Shown here: positions 1 through 14,311 of the stretch, in pieces
How the letters are laid out: every line of letters starts with the position of its first letter
Numbering within the stretch: the first letter of the stretch is position 1
DNA from: Suillus spraguei
Lineage: Eukaryota > Basidiomycota > Agaricomycetes > Boletales > Suillaceae
Direction of reading: 5' to 3'
Length of the DNA stretch: 64,000 nucleotides
NCBI GenBank assembly: GCA_016800925.1
Contig: JABCPU010000021.1
Span: 186,001-250,000 of the forward strand
The notes under the pieces: generated by a model
What the model saw: the letters and a program-made list of their open reading frames with translations, nothing else
The model's database searches: none
Told to the model about the DNA's origin: nothing
Program-made: the position numbers and the translations under genes

Positions 1-3000
1 CTGTCACTATCCAGGAAAAAGGGGGCCGAACTGTGGTCATCATTGGATGGTCCCTCCCTGAGCTCGGAGGTGTCGCAGAGTGCATGGGTAGAGTTGGACG
101 AGAAGCGAATGCAGTGATTGTTCCAAGTCTTCGATGTCATGGTAGTAGTGGCCTCAACCGTACGATGTTCATCTGAGAATACCAAAGGATCTGACTCAGC
201 GCACTGTTGCAATGGCTGCCTTGTCTCTGCATCCCACACCCGAACAGTGCTATCCTGCGAACCAGTGACGATGCGAGTGCCGTCCGGCGAGAACGAGACC
301 GACCAAACTGAATTAGTGTGCCCCCGCAAGGGCTCACCGACTGGCTCCCCCGTCCCTGCATCCCACAGCCGAACAGTCATATCCCAAGAACTAGTGACGA
401 TGCGAGTGCCATCCGGCGAGAACGAGACCGACTCAACTGATAAATAGTGCCCCCGCAAGGGCTCACCAACTGGCTCCCCCGTCCCTGCATCCCACACCCG
501 AACAGTCCTATCCTCCGAACCAGTGACAATGCGAGTGCCGTCCGGCGAGAACGAGACCGACAAAACTGAATCAGTGTGCCCCCGCAAGGGCTCACCGACT
601 GGCTCCCCCGTCCCTGCATCCCACAGCCGAACAGTCCTATCCTCCGAACCAGTGACGATGCGAGTGCCGTCCGGCGAGAATGAGACCGACTCAACTGAAT
701 CAGTGTGCCCCCGCAAGGGCTCACCGACTGGCTCCCCCGTCCCTGCATCCCACAGCCGAACAGTCCTATCCTGCGAACCAGTGACGATGCGAGTGCCGTC
801 CGGCGAGAACGAGACCGACTTAACTCCATCAGTGTGCCCCCTGAGCACGGTCTGAACAGCTGGCCAGTTCATAGCACGTCCAAATGCCACTTTAAGAGTA
901 TTCGGAAACCGTACAGAAAACGTTTTCGACAGTGGAGAGTTGGCAGGCGAGAATGGGAGTGCTGATACATACAGATGCGGCGTGCTGTGTAAAATCAGAC
1001 CGCCGAAGATTTGAATGAGCCTCTGTACATCCATTGCAGTTAACAAGACATCTTTGAATTCGGATCGGCCCTGTTGTTACGTGTGAGTGCCCCATCCGGC
1101 ACTTGGTAGAAATAGACTCACCTTTAGCCACTGGGAAATGAGTGGAAGGGCACGAACTGCACCGCTAAGCGCATTGATCAAGGCGAGTATTTCAAGCCAG
1201 AAAAACACCCGCTCATGGTCAAACAACGATTTCACTTCTTTCCCGAGCTCGTTGTCGAAGACTGTCTTTCGTACGTGCGAGATCCAAAACCGAGAGGAAT
1301 AGGACAAATGTGGGGAGATACATTTTTGGACTCGTTCTTGCAGCCCAGGATCTTCGTTGTTAGGCAGATACGAGGACTTTAAATCACAGATATTGAAACG
1401 AAGATCGTGTTCCATCACTCGGAGTGACGCGAATGCAAGGTCGCGTTGCCCTTTTGACAGGTCGATGAAAAACTCTCCACTGGATCGTTCGTCTGTCAAG
1501 AAATCGTGGAAGGATGCGTGAAGGGGTCGGATCGGAGAATCTGGGTTGGTGGTGCCGCTAAGGAGGGAGCCCATGCTCTTGACCACAACCTCTACGTCGA
1601 AAATGTCTTCTTGCGTTGGAAAATGGCGCCTCATGGCGTTCAGGGAAGCTAATGGGAGGGGTTCGGCTGTGCCTAGTATTTGTCCCATCACCGAGCGGAA
1701 TCTCGCTAGCATCGTTGAGCGCAGTGTCTGCGATTGAGAAGAAGGATCCCTGGGCATGATGTCTGTTAAAATAAGGTGATACATGCCGTGCAACAGCATG
1801 CTTCTCTCAGCATGATTGCGTGACACCACAACGTTGTAGCAATCCTTTGGGGATAGCCCAGCAGGAGACTCATTGATGTATCCGCAGGCGAGACGCGCCC
1901 ACTCGAAAAGTCCATCAGCGTTCTTAGCAAGGACTGCAAACTCTTTGTCTTGAAAACCTAACCCTTCCAACTCCTTGGATACGTAAGTACGGATATCGCG
2001 CTCTGCGAATGTTGATGGAATATCGTCCATCGATAGCTGTTGAATATGCTGAACCCCGTCAAATTGCTCTTTGATGTCATCAAGCGCACGAGAGGTGACG
2101 ATGAAGCGGAAATTGCCTGGCAGGTCTGTGATTTTGGGGACATCGGGGTTTGGATGCTTGCCAGCTATAATGCGGAGGAGGTCTCTCCTTGTCTGTACTC
2201 CACCGCTCTCGTCTAATGCATCGATCGTAATCACAATAGGCTCCCCAGTTGACTTAGATGATTTCTTCAGCGGTTCGATAAGAAGTTTCTGCCACTGCTG
2301 GATGATATCGGTTGTCTTCTTGAGCGAATTCGCAGCCTGAACTGCATCTGCTAATGCCCGCCTCATCTCCGGGTCGTGGTCAGCCAGGTCGCGCGCGATC
2401 GTGGAAAAAATCTTTTCATGGCGACGATCTGCTTCTCGCTGGCGGTCAAAAGAGTAACACGAACCAAGCCCTCCCACGTTTTCGTACCACTTAGCAATGG
2501 TATGGGCGATGGCCGATTTGCCCTTGCCTGCGGGGCCAGATAGCCACAACACGCGTGGAGTATTGTTCGCAGTGCTGTTGACCCATTCTGTGATCTGGGA
2601 AAGGATTTCCGTACGTGTTCCTTGAAGGCATTCTCTCCTGGTATCTAGACCTGCGCCCTCTGCATAAGCCATACCGCTGAGGTCCAATGTTTCTTCTGAA
2701 AAGGTATGAATATATGTCAAGTCACAAGGACGTCTGAACCCTTACCGATACGGTGGACGTGTATAGCTACGTCGCGAGTAACCTGGTCCCGGAAGTTTTG
2801 CATCAGCCGGTCGAACACGTCGTTGTACCCTTTTATAGTATCGTCCGTTTCCGAGACGACGTTCTTTCCAAGTCTGCTCCCTGATAGAAGCTTAAGACGG
2901 TACAGAGTGCAACAGCTTGTTAAGACTCACAGACGTTCTTGGTCTCCGAATAATTTTTGATAAAATGGGCACACTCACGTGTCTGCTGAGAAATCTTTGC

Positions 3001-3903
3001 CAGTATGGCGTGCATGGACAAGTTGTGGTCAAGCATGTCGTCTTGTGTTATGAAGCTGTAAACGTCACATATCTTCTTGAGAAGTTTGAGTACCGCTTCG
3101 TCGCGATCCGCTTGAGCTAGAATAATCTACACAAATGATTGCTGAGTAATAGCGGGAGATTGGGAGAGAGAGAATGAAAACATACATTGGCTGCATAAGA
3201 CAACACGCCCAGTGCCATCTTTGCATATGGATGTACCTGTGGAACGGGATGAGTTCGATTCTGATCGAGAGGAGGGTCCATACATCTGCGATCTTCTCGA
3301 TAACAGTGTCAAATATTCTGAGGGGCTTAAGATATGTGTCTTGGAAACTGCTAGCAGCATCGAGACCCGCATGTGCGTCTTGGCCAATAGACGCCACAGT
3401 TGTCACAGGGCCTGAAAGTAGATGCATGCGGGCTGTAGCTTGTTGCGCATCCTGAAGTGCCGACTCCGATTGGGTATGTGCCTCCACTTCCACACCCTGA
3501 ACCTATGCGACCACCAGGACTTAGAAAGTGCAGAGGCTGGAGGATAAGTATGAGAACTCACTGCAATATTCGGGGTCGATGAAGCACGTTCATCATGAGA
3601 GACATTCGGGAGAGCAGGGCTGCGGCTGCGGGAATCCTTTGAAAGCTTGTTGCGATTTTAGTCGTATTCCGAGACACTTATTAGGCATGCTCGTGGACTC
3701 ACCGATCTCAATTTATTCGCACCGCCCTTAACCTTGTCCAGGAACCGATGGACCCTGCCACGAGGTCGGTGCTGGACGAAGGACGCGTCGATGTCAGTGT
3801 TTGAAGTGGATGAACCTCGTAAGCTACATACTGAGCTTGCTTGAGCTGTTGTTTCGATCTCTTGAGTCAAAATATTTGATGGATTGCCTTTGCGTTTGCC
3901 CAT
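1..3903 (-). CDS. NACHT-WD40 NLR (STAND) protein, C-terminus off the left edge
   Basis: Signal-transducing NTPase of the fungal NLR class, a family associated with non-self recognition and heterokaryon incompatibility. Eight exons can be traced on the minus strand: 3703-3903, 3562-3645, 3284-3502, 3186-3236, 2935-3126, 2746-2880, 1122-2695 and 1070 to below 1, all with GT-AG introns of about 50-65 nt. The start is the ATG at 3903 ([10 protein letters not shown]). An N-terminal helical region ([16 protein letters not shown]) of the type found in basidiomycete NLRs leads into NACHT, with Walker [10 protein letters not shown] and Walker [10 protein letters not shown], both in the large exon. After a helical linker, five or more WD40 repeats follow, then a tail containing [17 protein letters not shown], which I recognise as the usual C-terminal segment of this family. 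About 1,175 codons lie inside the window and no stop is reached. The ligand cannot be predicted. Confidence 0.85.
230..860 (-). repeat. Near-identical WD40 repeat array, 129-bp period
   Basis: Inside the last NLR exon the same 129-bp unit (43 aa) recurs in register: the marker gtgac[g/a]atgcgagtgcc begins at 265, 394, 523, 652 and 781. Each unit encodes one WD40 blade ([20 protein letters not shown], then [15 protein letters not shown], then SFSPD). Units 523-651 and 652-780 differ at only about six positions by eye, far closer than ordinary WD40 repeats, so the array probably evolves by unequal crossover or conversion. Confidence 0.9.
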
Positions 3904-4482
3904 TGTGAAGCGAAGTAAGATGCGGGTTAGAATGATACCACATCGTTCAACTATATAGATACTCAATACGTTATTATTAGTACAAGCCTCGAGCAAGCCT
4001 TGAGGCAATATTTGTTGTACTGCATGCGGCTTCTAAGAAGGAAACCAATCGTCCAATAATCGACTACCAACTTTAACACTCTCGTACATGATCGATCCTG
4101 AACATTCATTTCATTGGTCAAGCCGGTCAGACCCCCATGAGCGGATAAACCAAATGCAAGTCGAGGCAACGTGTAGATTTTAAATAGATGAGAGCAATTA
4201 CAGAAACCTCGACTGCGGAAGAAGAACGATCTCGATTGCAAACCGACTTGATTAACGCTCAAGATAGTAAGAATCCATGCGTACGAACCTTTATGCGAGC
4301 CATATAAAGGTACTTTGCGCTGACAAGCAGTGGTCCTGGATGACCCATAGACTTGTCAGCGTTCAGCGAGAGAAGCTACTAGTTCGTACCACCTCTTCTT
4401 GCTCCAACCTTCTTGTTATTGCACCGTCGGACTCCTGGAAGAATTTAGCGCTCCAAGCCTGTGCCTTCTCGTCACGGTTCGA
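3904..4482. other. Upstream region of the NLR gene; no gene seen
   Basis: Short open frames on both strands show no domain, no intron-joined continuation and no codon pattern like the neighbouring genes. It presumably holds the NLR promoter, which reads leftward. I see no convincing TATA element or repeat. Confidence 0.4.
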
Positions 4483-4650
4483 GGTACTACTCCATTACGT
4501 AAGTAGTTACAACTCCGCCCAATCCTTTTCTCCTGCGTATTCCCACAAAATTAAATGACATCGCTCGCCACCTCGCAATAAAACACAATCCTACACGCCT
4601 TCCCTGCGACACGGACATTCCTACTGGTTTCTCGCTGAGGTGACATGCAT
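4483..4650 (+). pseudogene. Degenerate 5' fragment of a CAP59-like mannosyltransferase gene
   Basis: This stretch matches the 5' end of the intact gene at 8,781. Shared blocks include ctccatta..gtaagtagtt before the start, cttttctcctgcgt at the start, cacaaaattaaatg against cagaaaattaaatg, gcaataaaac followed by atcctac, and gagattcctact against acattcctact. It lacks the initiating ATG context, has internal deletions compared with 8,781-8,990, and no long frame survives. It looks like an old partial duplication about 4 kb from the functional copy, across the GH13 gene. Confidence 0.55.
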
Positions 4651-5415
4651 GACTAGTTCCAAGCAGTGAAAACGCCTCGAGGTACTTTGGTATAATCCTC
4701 CTCATGTTCCGCATCAATATATTTTCACCCAATTCTTGTATCCACATTGGTTCTAGTGATTATTCAAGTAGTCGGGTTAGATCTACCCTGCTCGAGCTTC
4801 GCCGTCTTGAGCACATATTTGCTATCAACCACTGCGATATCATCAGGGTAAATTTTATCGAGTCCTGCAATATCCCACTTGCAACCAACGTCACGGTCAG
4901 TCGCATGCCATTTTCCACTACTGAGCAGTTATCCATCTTCCAGCCCGAAAAAAATGTGAGACTCCGAGGCCAAACAGCGCTCTGAGCGCTCTTGCAAAGC
5001 GCGAACCCACGGTATTCTTTACGAAAGATGCACCCTCAGTGTCGGTCTTTCTAAGGATGCCCTCTGCTCGTCCTCTAGTTTTTGATTATCTGCTAGCGAG
5101 ATTGCTGTTTTCGCAGTATTGTTTTTACAAAATGTCTTGACATAGCCTGTCTGATATTTTGTATACTCGAGCTCCGCATTCAGATACGCGTGAATTTCAT
5201 TCATCAGTTGGATCCGACGCCCAGGTGACATTCTAGGCAATGTTTTATTCTCGATTGCCTTAACTTTCCCAGCGCTACCATAGTTATATTGTCTCGATGT
5301 TTTTTTTTCTAACCTGGTGCGAAATCGATAGATCCTTGATGTATTCTATTGAAATTTTACGATACGATGTATCAACATGCATATTACAGATTTTCTGGAT
5401 GCAACTCGCATCTAA
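4651..5415. other. Intergenic region with no identifiable gene
   Basis: Several frames under 100 codons are present (for example plus 4,704-4,985) but none shows a family motif. This may be further decayed remnant of the duplicated mannosyltransferase, but I could not align it to 8,990-10,607 by eye. The left part of the next feature's 3' UTR must lie here. Confidence 0.35.
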
Positions 5416-8780
<3,365 letters not shown>

Positions 8781-10607
8781 ATGTCTTTTCTCCTGCGTCT
8801 TTCCAGAAAATTAAATGCCGTCACTCGCTTCTTTGAGCACGCAATAAAACATTATCCTACACTTTTCTCCTTCTGCATATTCCTTGCGATTTACATCGCA
8901 ACAGAACTAGTCTTCTCCATATCGTTTTTCGGAGGTCTTACTGGATGGCTACCTGCTTTCCCGGCAACATGGAGATTCCTACTCATGCTCCTCTTTGTGG
9001 TGCCTACATTCGCATTTGTCCAATTCTTGCGACTTCTACTTCCAATACTCTCAAACAGATGGAATGGAGGCACGAACATTTCCCAGCAAGAATATGACAT
9101 GCACCAGCGAGGCCCCAACGATAGTTCATTCGACTTTGCTGATGAAGAAATTGCGTTGCTGGAAACAACCGAAGAACGTAGTGAGCGCTCTTCTAGACCT
9201 GTGTCTCCAACTGCGCATCTGGTGGCGCATCATAAATCACTGTGGATACAGCTTCTAACATACGCCATCCTATTTTGTGCGAGCACCTGGGTCGGAGTCC
9301 ATTATGAACAGCCTGGTGACGTACGTTACCGAGATGCAGTTCGGTCTGCTGTTGCACATCCGTTGAGAGAAGGCTACGGAAAACAAGGCGAGCTTCTTCG
9401 AATCTGCTGATTTGAAGTTAGCTCATCCATTTCCAGAGAAAATATTCATCGCTGCCTTATTCTACAACAACGAACTAGTCATACCCTACTGGCAGAACTC
9501 TCTCATCAAAGCTATCCATTATCTAGGTCCAGACAACGTCTTCGTCTCTGTCGTCGAGAGTCACAGTACCGATAGTTCTCCTGAACTTCTTCAACAACTA
9601 GATGCAGACCTTGCACTCATGGGCGTGTCGCGGCGCATACTCACAGGAGACGAGACCATATCCAGGCCTGAATATCTGGGTGGGAGGGAGCGCATCGAAT
9701 TCTTGGCTGCCACTCGTAATCGCGCACTGGAGCCCCTAATGGACGGAGGATACGATAAAGTCATATTCTCCAATGACATATTTATTGAACCCGAGACCTT
9801 GGTAGAATTACTAGAGACGAATGATGGAAACTATGACATGGCGTGCGGTCTAGACTTTGGGCATTTTGGGTACGCTCATCCAGCTCCTCCATGCTCATCA
9901 TTCTAATACCTTGAAGTGCATATGATATGTGGGTTCTCCGAGATCGACAAGCAAAGCTCACCAGTGGAATGTAAGTGCGAATCTCATGTTCATAAAGTCA
10001 TGTCTAACGCGACGTGAAGATGGCCATATTTCTTTGACGAAGCCGATTATCGTGCAATGCAGACGGACTCTCCTGCACCCGTATTTTCTTGCTGGAACGG
10101 TATCGTCGTCTTCCCCGCCGATCCTCTCATTCCTATACCCTTACGCTCCAACCGCACGCTTTCTATCGACCCTTTACCATACGAATTACCCTCGACACAC
10201 CCAGCAACACAAGATCCCTCTATGCACGGTCCAAGTCCTGCTCTGACACCCCCAATGCAGTTCCGCGCGTCTGCCCCAGGAGAATGTTTCTCATCGGAAA
10301 GCTTCTTACTACCATATGACCTGAGACGGCAGTTCAATCTGCAGCGCATATATGTCAACCCTAGGGTAATTACTGCGTACAAATGGAGGTGTGTCCCTAT
10401 CGATATTGTCCGGAGCGTTGGCCTATGCATTAATCATCATTACATAGATATTATGCATACTTCAAATGGTTCATGCGCCATCCTGTACTCCGGTGGTGGA
10501 TCGAAAAGATGTATAATGGGGCGTGGATGGCGAGGACTGTGTTTGTTGTAGGCGATGCTACAAAGGTGTATCGATGGGATGGGGGGGATTGTCATCCATG
10601 GTTTTGA
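8781..10607 (+). CDS. CAP59/CMT1-family alpha-1,3-mannosyltransferase (GT69-like)
   Basis: Probable Golgi type II membrane glycosyltransferase that transfers mannose from GDP-mannose, as in the cryptococcal CMT1/CAP59 family. Exons: 8781-9387, 9437-9869, 9917-9970, 10020-10388 and 10448-10607, in total 1,623 nt (540 aa). Start MSFLLRLSRKLN; an in-frame ATG at 8,712 is possible, but the duplicated fragment at 4,483 aligns well from 8,781. There are two hydrophobic segments near the N-terminus (FSFCIFLAIYIATELVFSI and FLLMLLFVVPTFAFVQFLRL) and a third (IQLLTYAILFCASTWVGV). The catalytic region has KIFIAALFYNNE, YLGPDNVFVSVVESHSTD, RIEFLAATRNRALEPL, KVIFSNDIFIEPE, MACGLDFGHFGAYDMWVLRD and SCWNGIVVFPADP. 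It ends at DCHPWF. Intron 1 (9388-9436) has a GC donor; the other three are GT-AG. Confidence 0.88.
9388..9436 (+). other. GC-AG intron in the mannosyltransferase gene
   Basis: Reading straight through hits TGA at 9,408. Removing gcgagc...ttccag (49 nt, with tgctgat as a plausible branch site) joins GYGKQ to EKIFIAA in frame and restores the family sequence. The donor is GC instead of GT, in good context (caag|gcgagc). Confidence 0.75.
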
Positions 10608-11222
10608 GTTTGGTGGACTTGGTCGTGAGATTTCGTGTGGGTTACTGCATAGGACTCATCTAGTTATTGACAACGTATTGTATTTCCTGGTAGTGTCGCA
10701 GTGTGTTCATATCACTGGCCATTTACCTTTGTCACTATTTTGGGTAGCGGGCCGCGGCTTGCTTGGGCCCAAGCCCCGGCTTTCGGCCGGCTTAGGCTCA
10801 CGGCTCAGGTTTGAAATCTGGTAAGCCTAAGCCGTGGCTTTGAGCCCAAGCCGGGCCGGAATATCACTATTAGTGCGTTAATTCAACGTGTGGCTTTGCT
10901 GGTCTCTAAACTTATTTCATGTCGGCAACCAGGACAACTACGGACAACCGCTCTCGTTCTGCCAAGGTGTATTCATAACAGGCCAGCATTGGAAATGGAC
11001 GTGAGGGACATTCAAACCATGGGTAAACAATAATTTCCTGCCACCTGTACGGTATGCATTGTCGCACTCGTAATGATTCATATCGTAACTGTCTCGTCAT
11101 CGCTTTTTCGAGGGAGACGCTTCATACGTGGCTAGTATACAAGGTAACCAACATTGCCATCATCGAATTCGCTAGCACATATATCACGGGCCACTGAGTA
11201 TGATATTTCTCTCCAGTGAGCC
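10608..11222. other. Intergenic region with a GC-rich inverted repeat
   Basis: At 10,741-10,860 a GC-rich block carries two facing arms: tgggcccaagccccggc, then cggccggcttaggctcacgg, against ggtaagcctaagccgtgg, then gagcccaagccgggccgg. The arms are imperfectly complementary and flank ggtttgaaatct. It looks like a small foldback or MITE-like remnant. The rest shows no coding potential and must contain the promoter of the protease gene. Confidence 0.45.
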
Positions 11223-12710
11223 ATGTTCCCCGCTGCATCATTAACACTTCTTCTACTTTTTTCAATCACAGGATTGCCCGTTAAAGCTGCCATTTCCCCT
11301 GTATCCGTCCCCATTACCAGTAGACTAAGCTTCTCCAATGGTACAATTAACCCCGTGGCGCACGATAAAGCTCGTATACAGGCCATTATGGATCCCACCA
11401 TGCGCGGACAACGTTTGACTAACGTTCCTTTGCGCCACAATTATATAGCCTACAGCCTCCTAGTTGCCATTGGCAGCCCTCCAAGAATCTGTAAGTCCAA
11501 TACTGAGAAAAAATGCGGCCGCTAATGCATTATTGAAGACAACTTGCTTGTCGACAGCGGTAGCGCGAACACATGGGTTCGTTCCTCTACATACAGGAGC
11601 ATCACCAGCAGCACCAGTTTCTGCACTGGCCAACCTGTACAGGTCACTTACGCTGCTAGCTCCATCTCTGGTGTGACATACAATGATATCATAGTAAATT
11701 GAAAATACCTACAATTATTATAGGAATTGAGTACCTCGACAACGTTACTGTCGGTCCTGGGCTCACCGTCATCCTGCAGTCGTTCGGCGTTGCTGCGGTA
11801 GTAGAAAACTTCAATCATGATTTTTTTGACGGTGTCATTGGCATCGGGCCTGTAGGCTTGTCAATCGGCACCTTGCAAGAAGTGCCGAGAGAGCCGATCC
11901 CGACTGTCACTGACAGCCTGTTTGGCCAAGGCGCCATTTCTGAAAACGTTTATGCTCTCTTTTTCCAGCCCTACGCTGGTTCGCTGTCAGAATCTACTGG
12001 ACAAATCACCTTTGGTGGAACTGACCCTACCAAGCACAACAGTAACATTATATACACGTAAGTTATCTCAGTTCGTAGATCAATCCAGACTGATAGAAAT
12101 GGATTTGTTTCAGTCCTGTCACCAACACCCAGCGTGCATCGAGATATTGGGGTGTCGATCAGAGCATCGTGTACGGCCAGACAGAGATCTTAGCACGCAC
12201 CGCTGGTATCGTCGATAGTGGCTCCACCCTTCTCTCGATTCCCACCGGTGTGTATCCACTAGAGTGCAGCGAGTAACAATGGTCTAATTAGCGTTCGATA
12301 GAAGCCTTTGAGTTGTACAAGGCTGCAACCGGCGGTGTATACGATCCTGATATTAAACTTCTCGCTATTTCAGACGATGAGTACAGTGCCCTGCAGCCCC
12401 TGCATTTCAATATTGGCCATGTACGTCAATTCTGCCAAGCCTCACACCCCTTGTTCATTGTTTTGCACAGCAAAGCTACACTCTCACACCTAATGCCCAA
12501 ATTTGGCCTCGTTCTCTCAACACCAGGCTTGGTAGTCGCCGGGCGGATGGCATATATCTCATCGTTCGCGACATTGGCACGATATCTGGCGTAGGGGTTG
12601 ACATTATACTTGGCTACGTATTCATGCAGCGCTTCTACACTGTGTTTGATGTCACCAGGCATCAGGTCGGTTTTGCCACGACCGAGTTCACTGATGCCAC
12701 CACCAACTAG
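11223..12710 (+). CDS. Secreted A1-family aspartic protease (polyporopepsin-like)
   Basis: Pepsin-fold endopeptidase, presumably secreted. Six exons: 11223-11490, 11539-11670, 11724-12057, 12114-12247, 12302-12420 and 12471-12710, in total 1,227 nt (408 aa). The N-terminus MFPAASLTLLLLFSITGLPV is a clear signal peptide, followed by a propeptide. First catalytic motif LLVDSGSANTW, second GIVDSGSTLLSIP; both Asp are present, although each motif has DSGS where DTG[ST] is commoner. The flap reads VTYAASSISG: the Tyr is kept but the usual glycine after it is Ala. The C-terminus is FATTEFTDATTN. Intron 2 must run 11,671-11,723 (gtgtga...tatag, 53 nt); the shorter alternative would be only 30 nt, and reading through meets TGA. 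No frameshift or stop is left after splicing. Confidence 0.88.
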
Positions 12711-13835
12711 AGGCTATACTGCCAGAATGATACATCTAAAGTGGATTATAAGCCTAAAACTGGGATACATCATTCAGCTAGATTATTCATCATCCAGATG
12801 TATGTATCCCATAGTATTTCTAGCTGTTGATTACCATGATCTTATTTCAGTAAAAAAAATTGCGAGGCACTTTGTCGAGCATTGTGTCTACCATCACCAA
12901 AAAGTCCAAAACTTAGGTAAGGCATGCTCAAGTCTTACCATCTGGCATCAGCCTCACCACAGCTGCCAGGGCCTATCAGCCCAAGCCAGCTCCAGGTCAT
13001 CCTAGAAGGTCAGATCATGAAACTGAATTTTGCTCATTTGACCATCAGCTGATGGGTCATGCATCATAACAGACATGCGATGGCTGCTTAGCAGCCCTGA
13101 GCAATTTCAGACACCTTATAATAGCTTGTCCTAGTGGTACAGTATTATAAGCACATATCATTCTTGTAGTAAATGACATTGATTATATATACTGATCTAC
13201 TGTAAATGCAAGAGTGAACTAAACGAGACAGTGATGAAGTGAATGCATGAACTGTACAAGCATGACAGAAACAAACTGCAAATGAGGAGATCACGATGAG
13301 AGGGCATATGTAGGGTTGGACAGGGGTATGGGTGTGGGTTGAGAATTTGTAACCCCTTGACCCCTGGACTATTGGTGGGTATTGGTAAGGGTACTGAGGG
13401 GTATGGGTATAAGTTGAGAATTTGTGACCCCCTAACCCCTGGACTATTGGAAGGTATCTATTTGTATATGAACATATCACACACCATCTTCAGAACTCAA
13501 TAAAACTTCTCATGTTACCTAAAGTAATCAAGAATCACACTGAAAGGTGTTGGCCATGGCTACTGAGGGTTCACTTAAATGAAAAGCTACTTCAAAAAAG
13601 TCTTCTAATACCACCACAGTGCAAAAAAGGATAGAGATTGATAAAATGAAAGGATAGTCCTCACACATATACATCAGTAGCTATATATATACTTATATTC
13701 ACTGTGGGTATGAGGTATATCCATTATACCCCTTACCCATGCATGACCCTTGTAGAGACCCACACCCACAGGTACCCTTGGGTATAAGGGTATGGGTACT
13801 TGGTGGGTAGGGGTGTGGTTTGAGGCCTGGATACC
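12711..13835. other. Non-coding region with G/T-rich tandem repeats
   Basis: No gene is seen. At about 13,316-13,456 a unit of roughly 70-75 bp is repeated twice (marker gagaatttgt, then accccctggactattgg-like sequence). From 13,320 to 13,835, and resuming after 20,385, the strand is dominated by degenerate gggta/taccc words (for example gggtatgggtacttggtggg). Family A element integrated inside this tract. Confidence 0.5.
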
Positions 13836-14311
13836 TGTCACAACCCACAAAACGAATTAACGCTAGGGCAGAGACTAGGACTCAAACTAAGGTTATCAGA
13901 AAGAGAGAGAGGAGCAAGGACGTCTTGGATTGCTACCAGTGTAGATACAAGAGGTTTGAACTAAAGAACTACTACAGCGAAACTAGCTAACTATATACAC
14001 ATATTGAAACTGAGATATAAACTGAGTTTGAAACTACTAGCCAATCATAAAATAGAAATGAGAATCGTATGATGTGATGATTGTGACATTGTTATGACAT
14101 CATATTCTAGAAGGTTCTAAGATCACGTGACACTATCTTATCTTATCTTATCCGATAGCATCATAAAAGATCTCTTCGTCTTCATCAGGAAGTTCGGTTA
14201 TAGAAGTGGTTATAGGGATTTCAATGGAGTTTGTGTTTGTCTTAGCGCTGGGTTTAGACGCTTTAGGGAAATTGAGGAAAGAGTAATGATTTGTATTTGG
14301 AATTCGTGACA
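13836..14311 (-). repeat. 3' LTR of family A (left)
   Basis: 476 bp, identical by eye to 19,905-20,380. The last 164 bp (14,148-14,311) also encode the final 54 or so residues of the pol protein (to DEDEEIFYDAIG), so U3 doubles as coding sequence. Confidence 0.95.

Noticed and set aside
118..965. Plus-strand open frames with repeated [12 protein letters not shown] peptides
   Set aside because: They are antisense shadows of the 129-bp WD40 repeats; the minus frame gives canonical WD40 blades and continues the NLR gene.
9388..9411. Frameshift mutation in the mannosyltransferase gene
   Set aside because: A 49-nt GC-AG intron with a branch-like site explains it and restores the family motif; total coding length is then a multiple of three.
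11671..11723. Pseudogene call for the aspartic protease because of the stop at 11,700
   Set aside because: Using the upstream donor at 11,671 gives a normal 53-nt intron and SGIEYLDNVTV, matching the family.
13316..13835. Interstitial telomere repeat
   Set aside because: gggta-type words are degenerate and mixed in phase; there is no run of TTAGGG or similar repeats, and the tract is internal beside a gypsy insertion.
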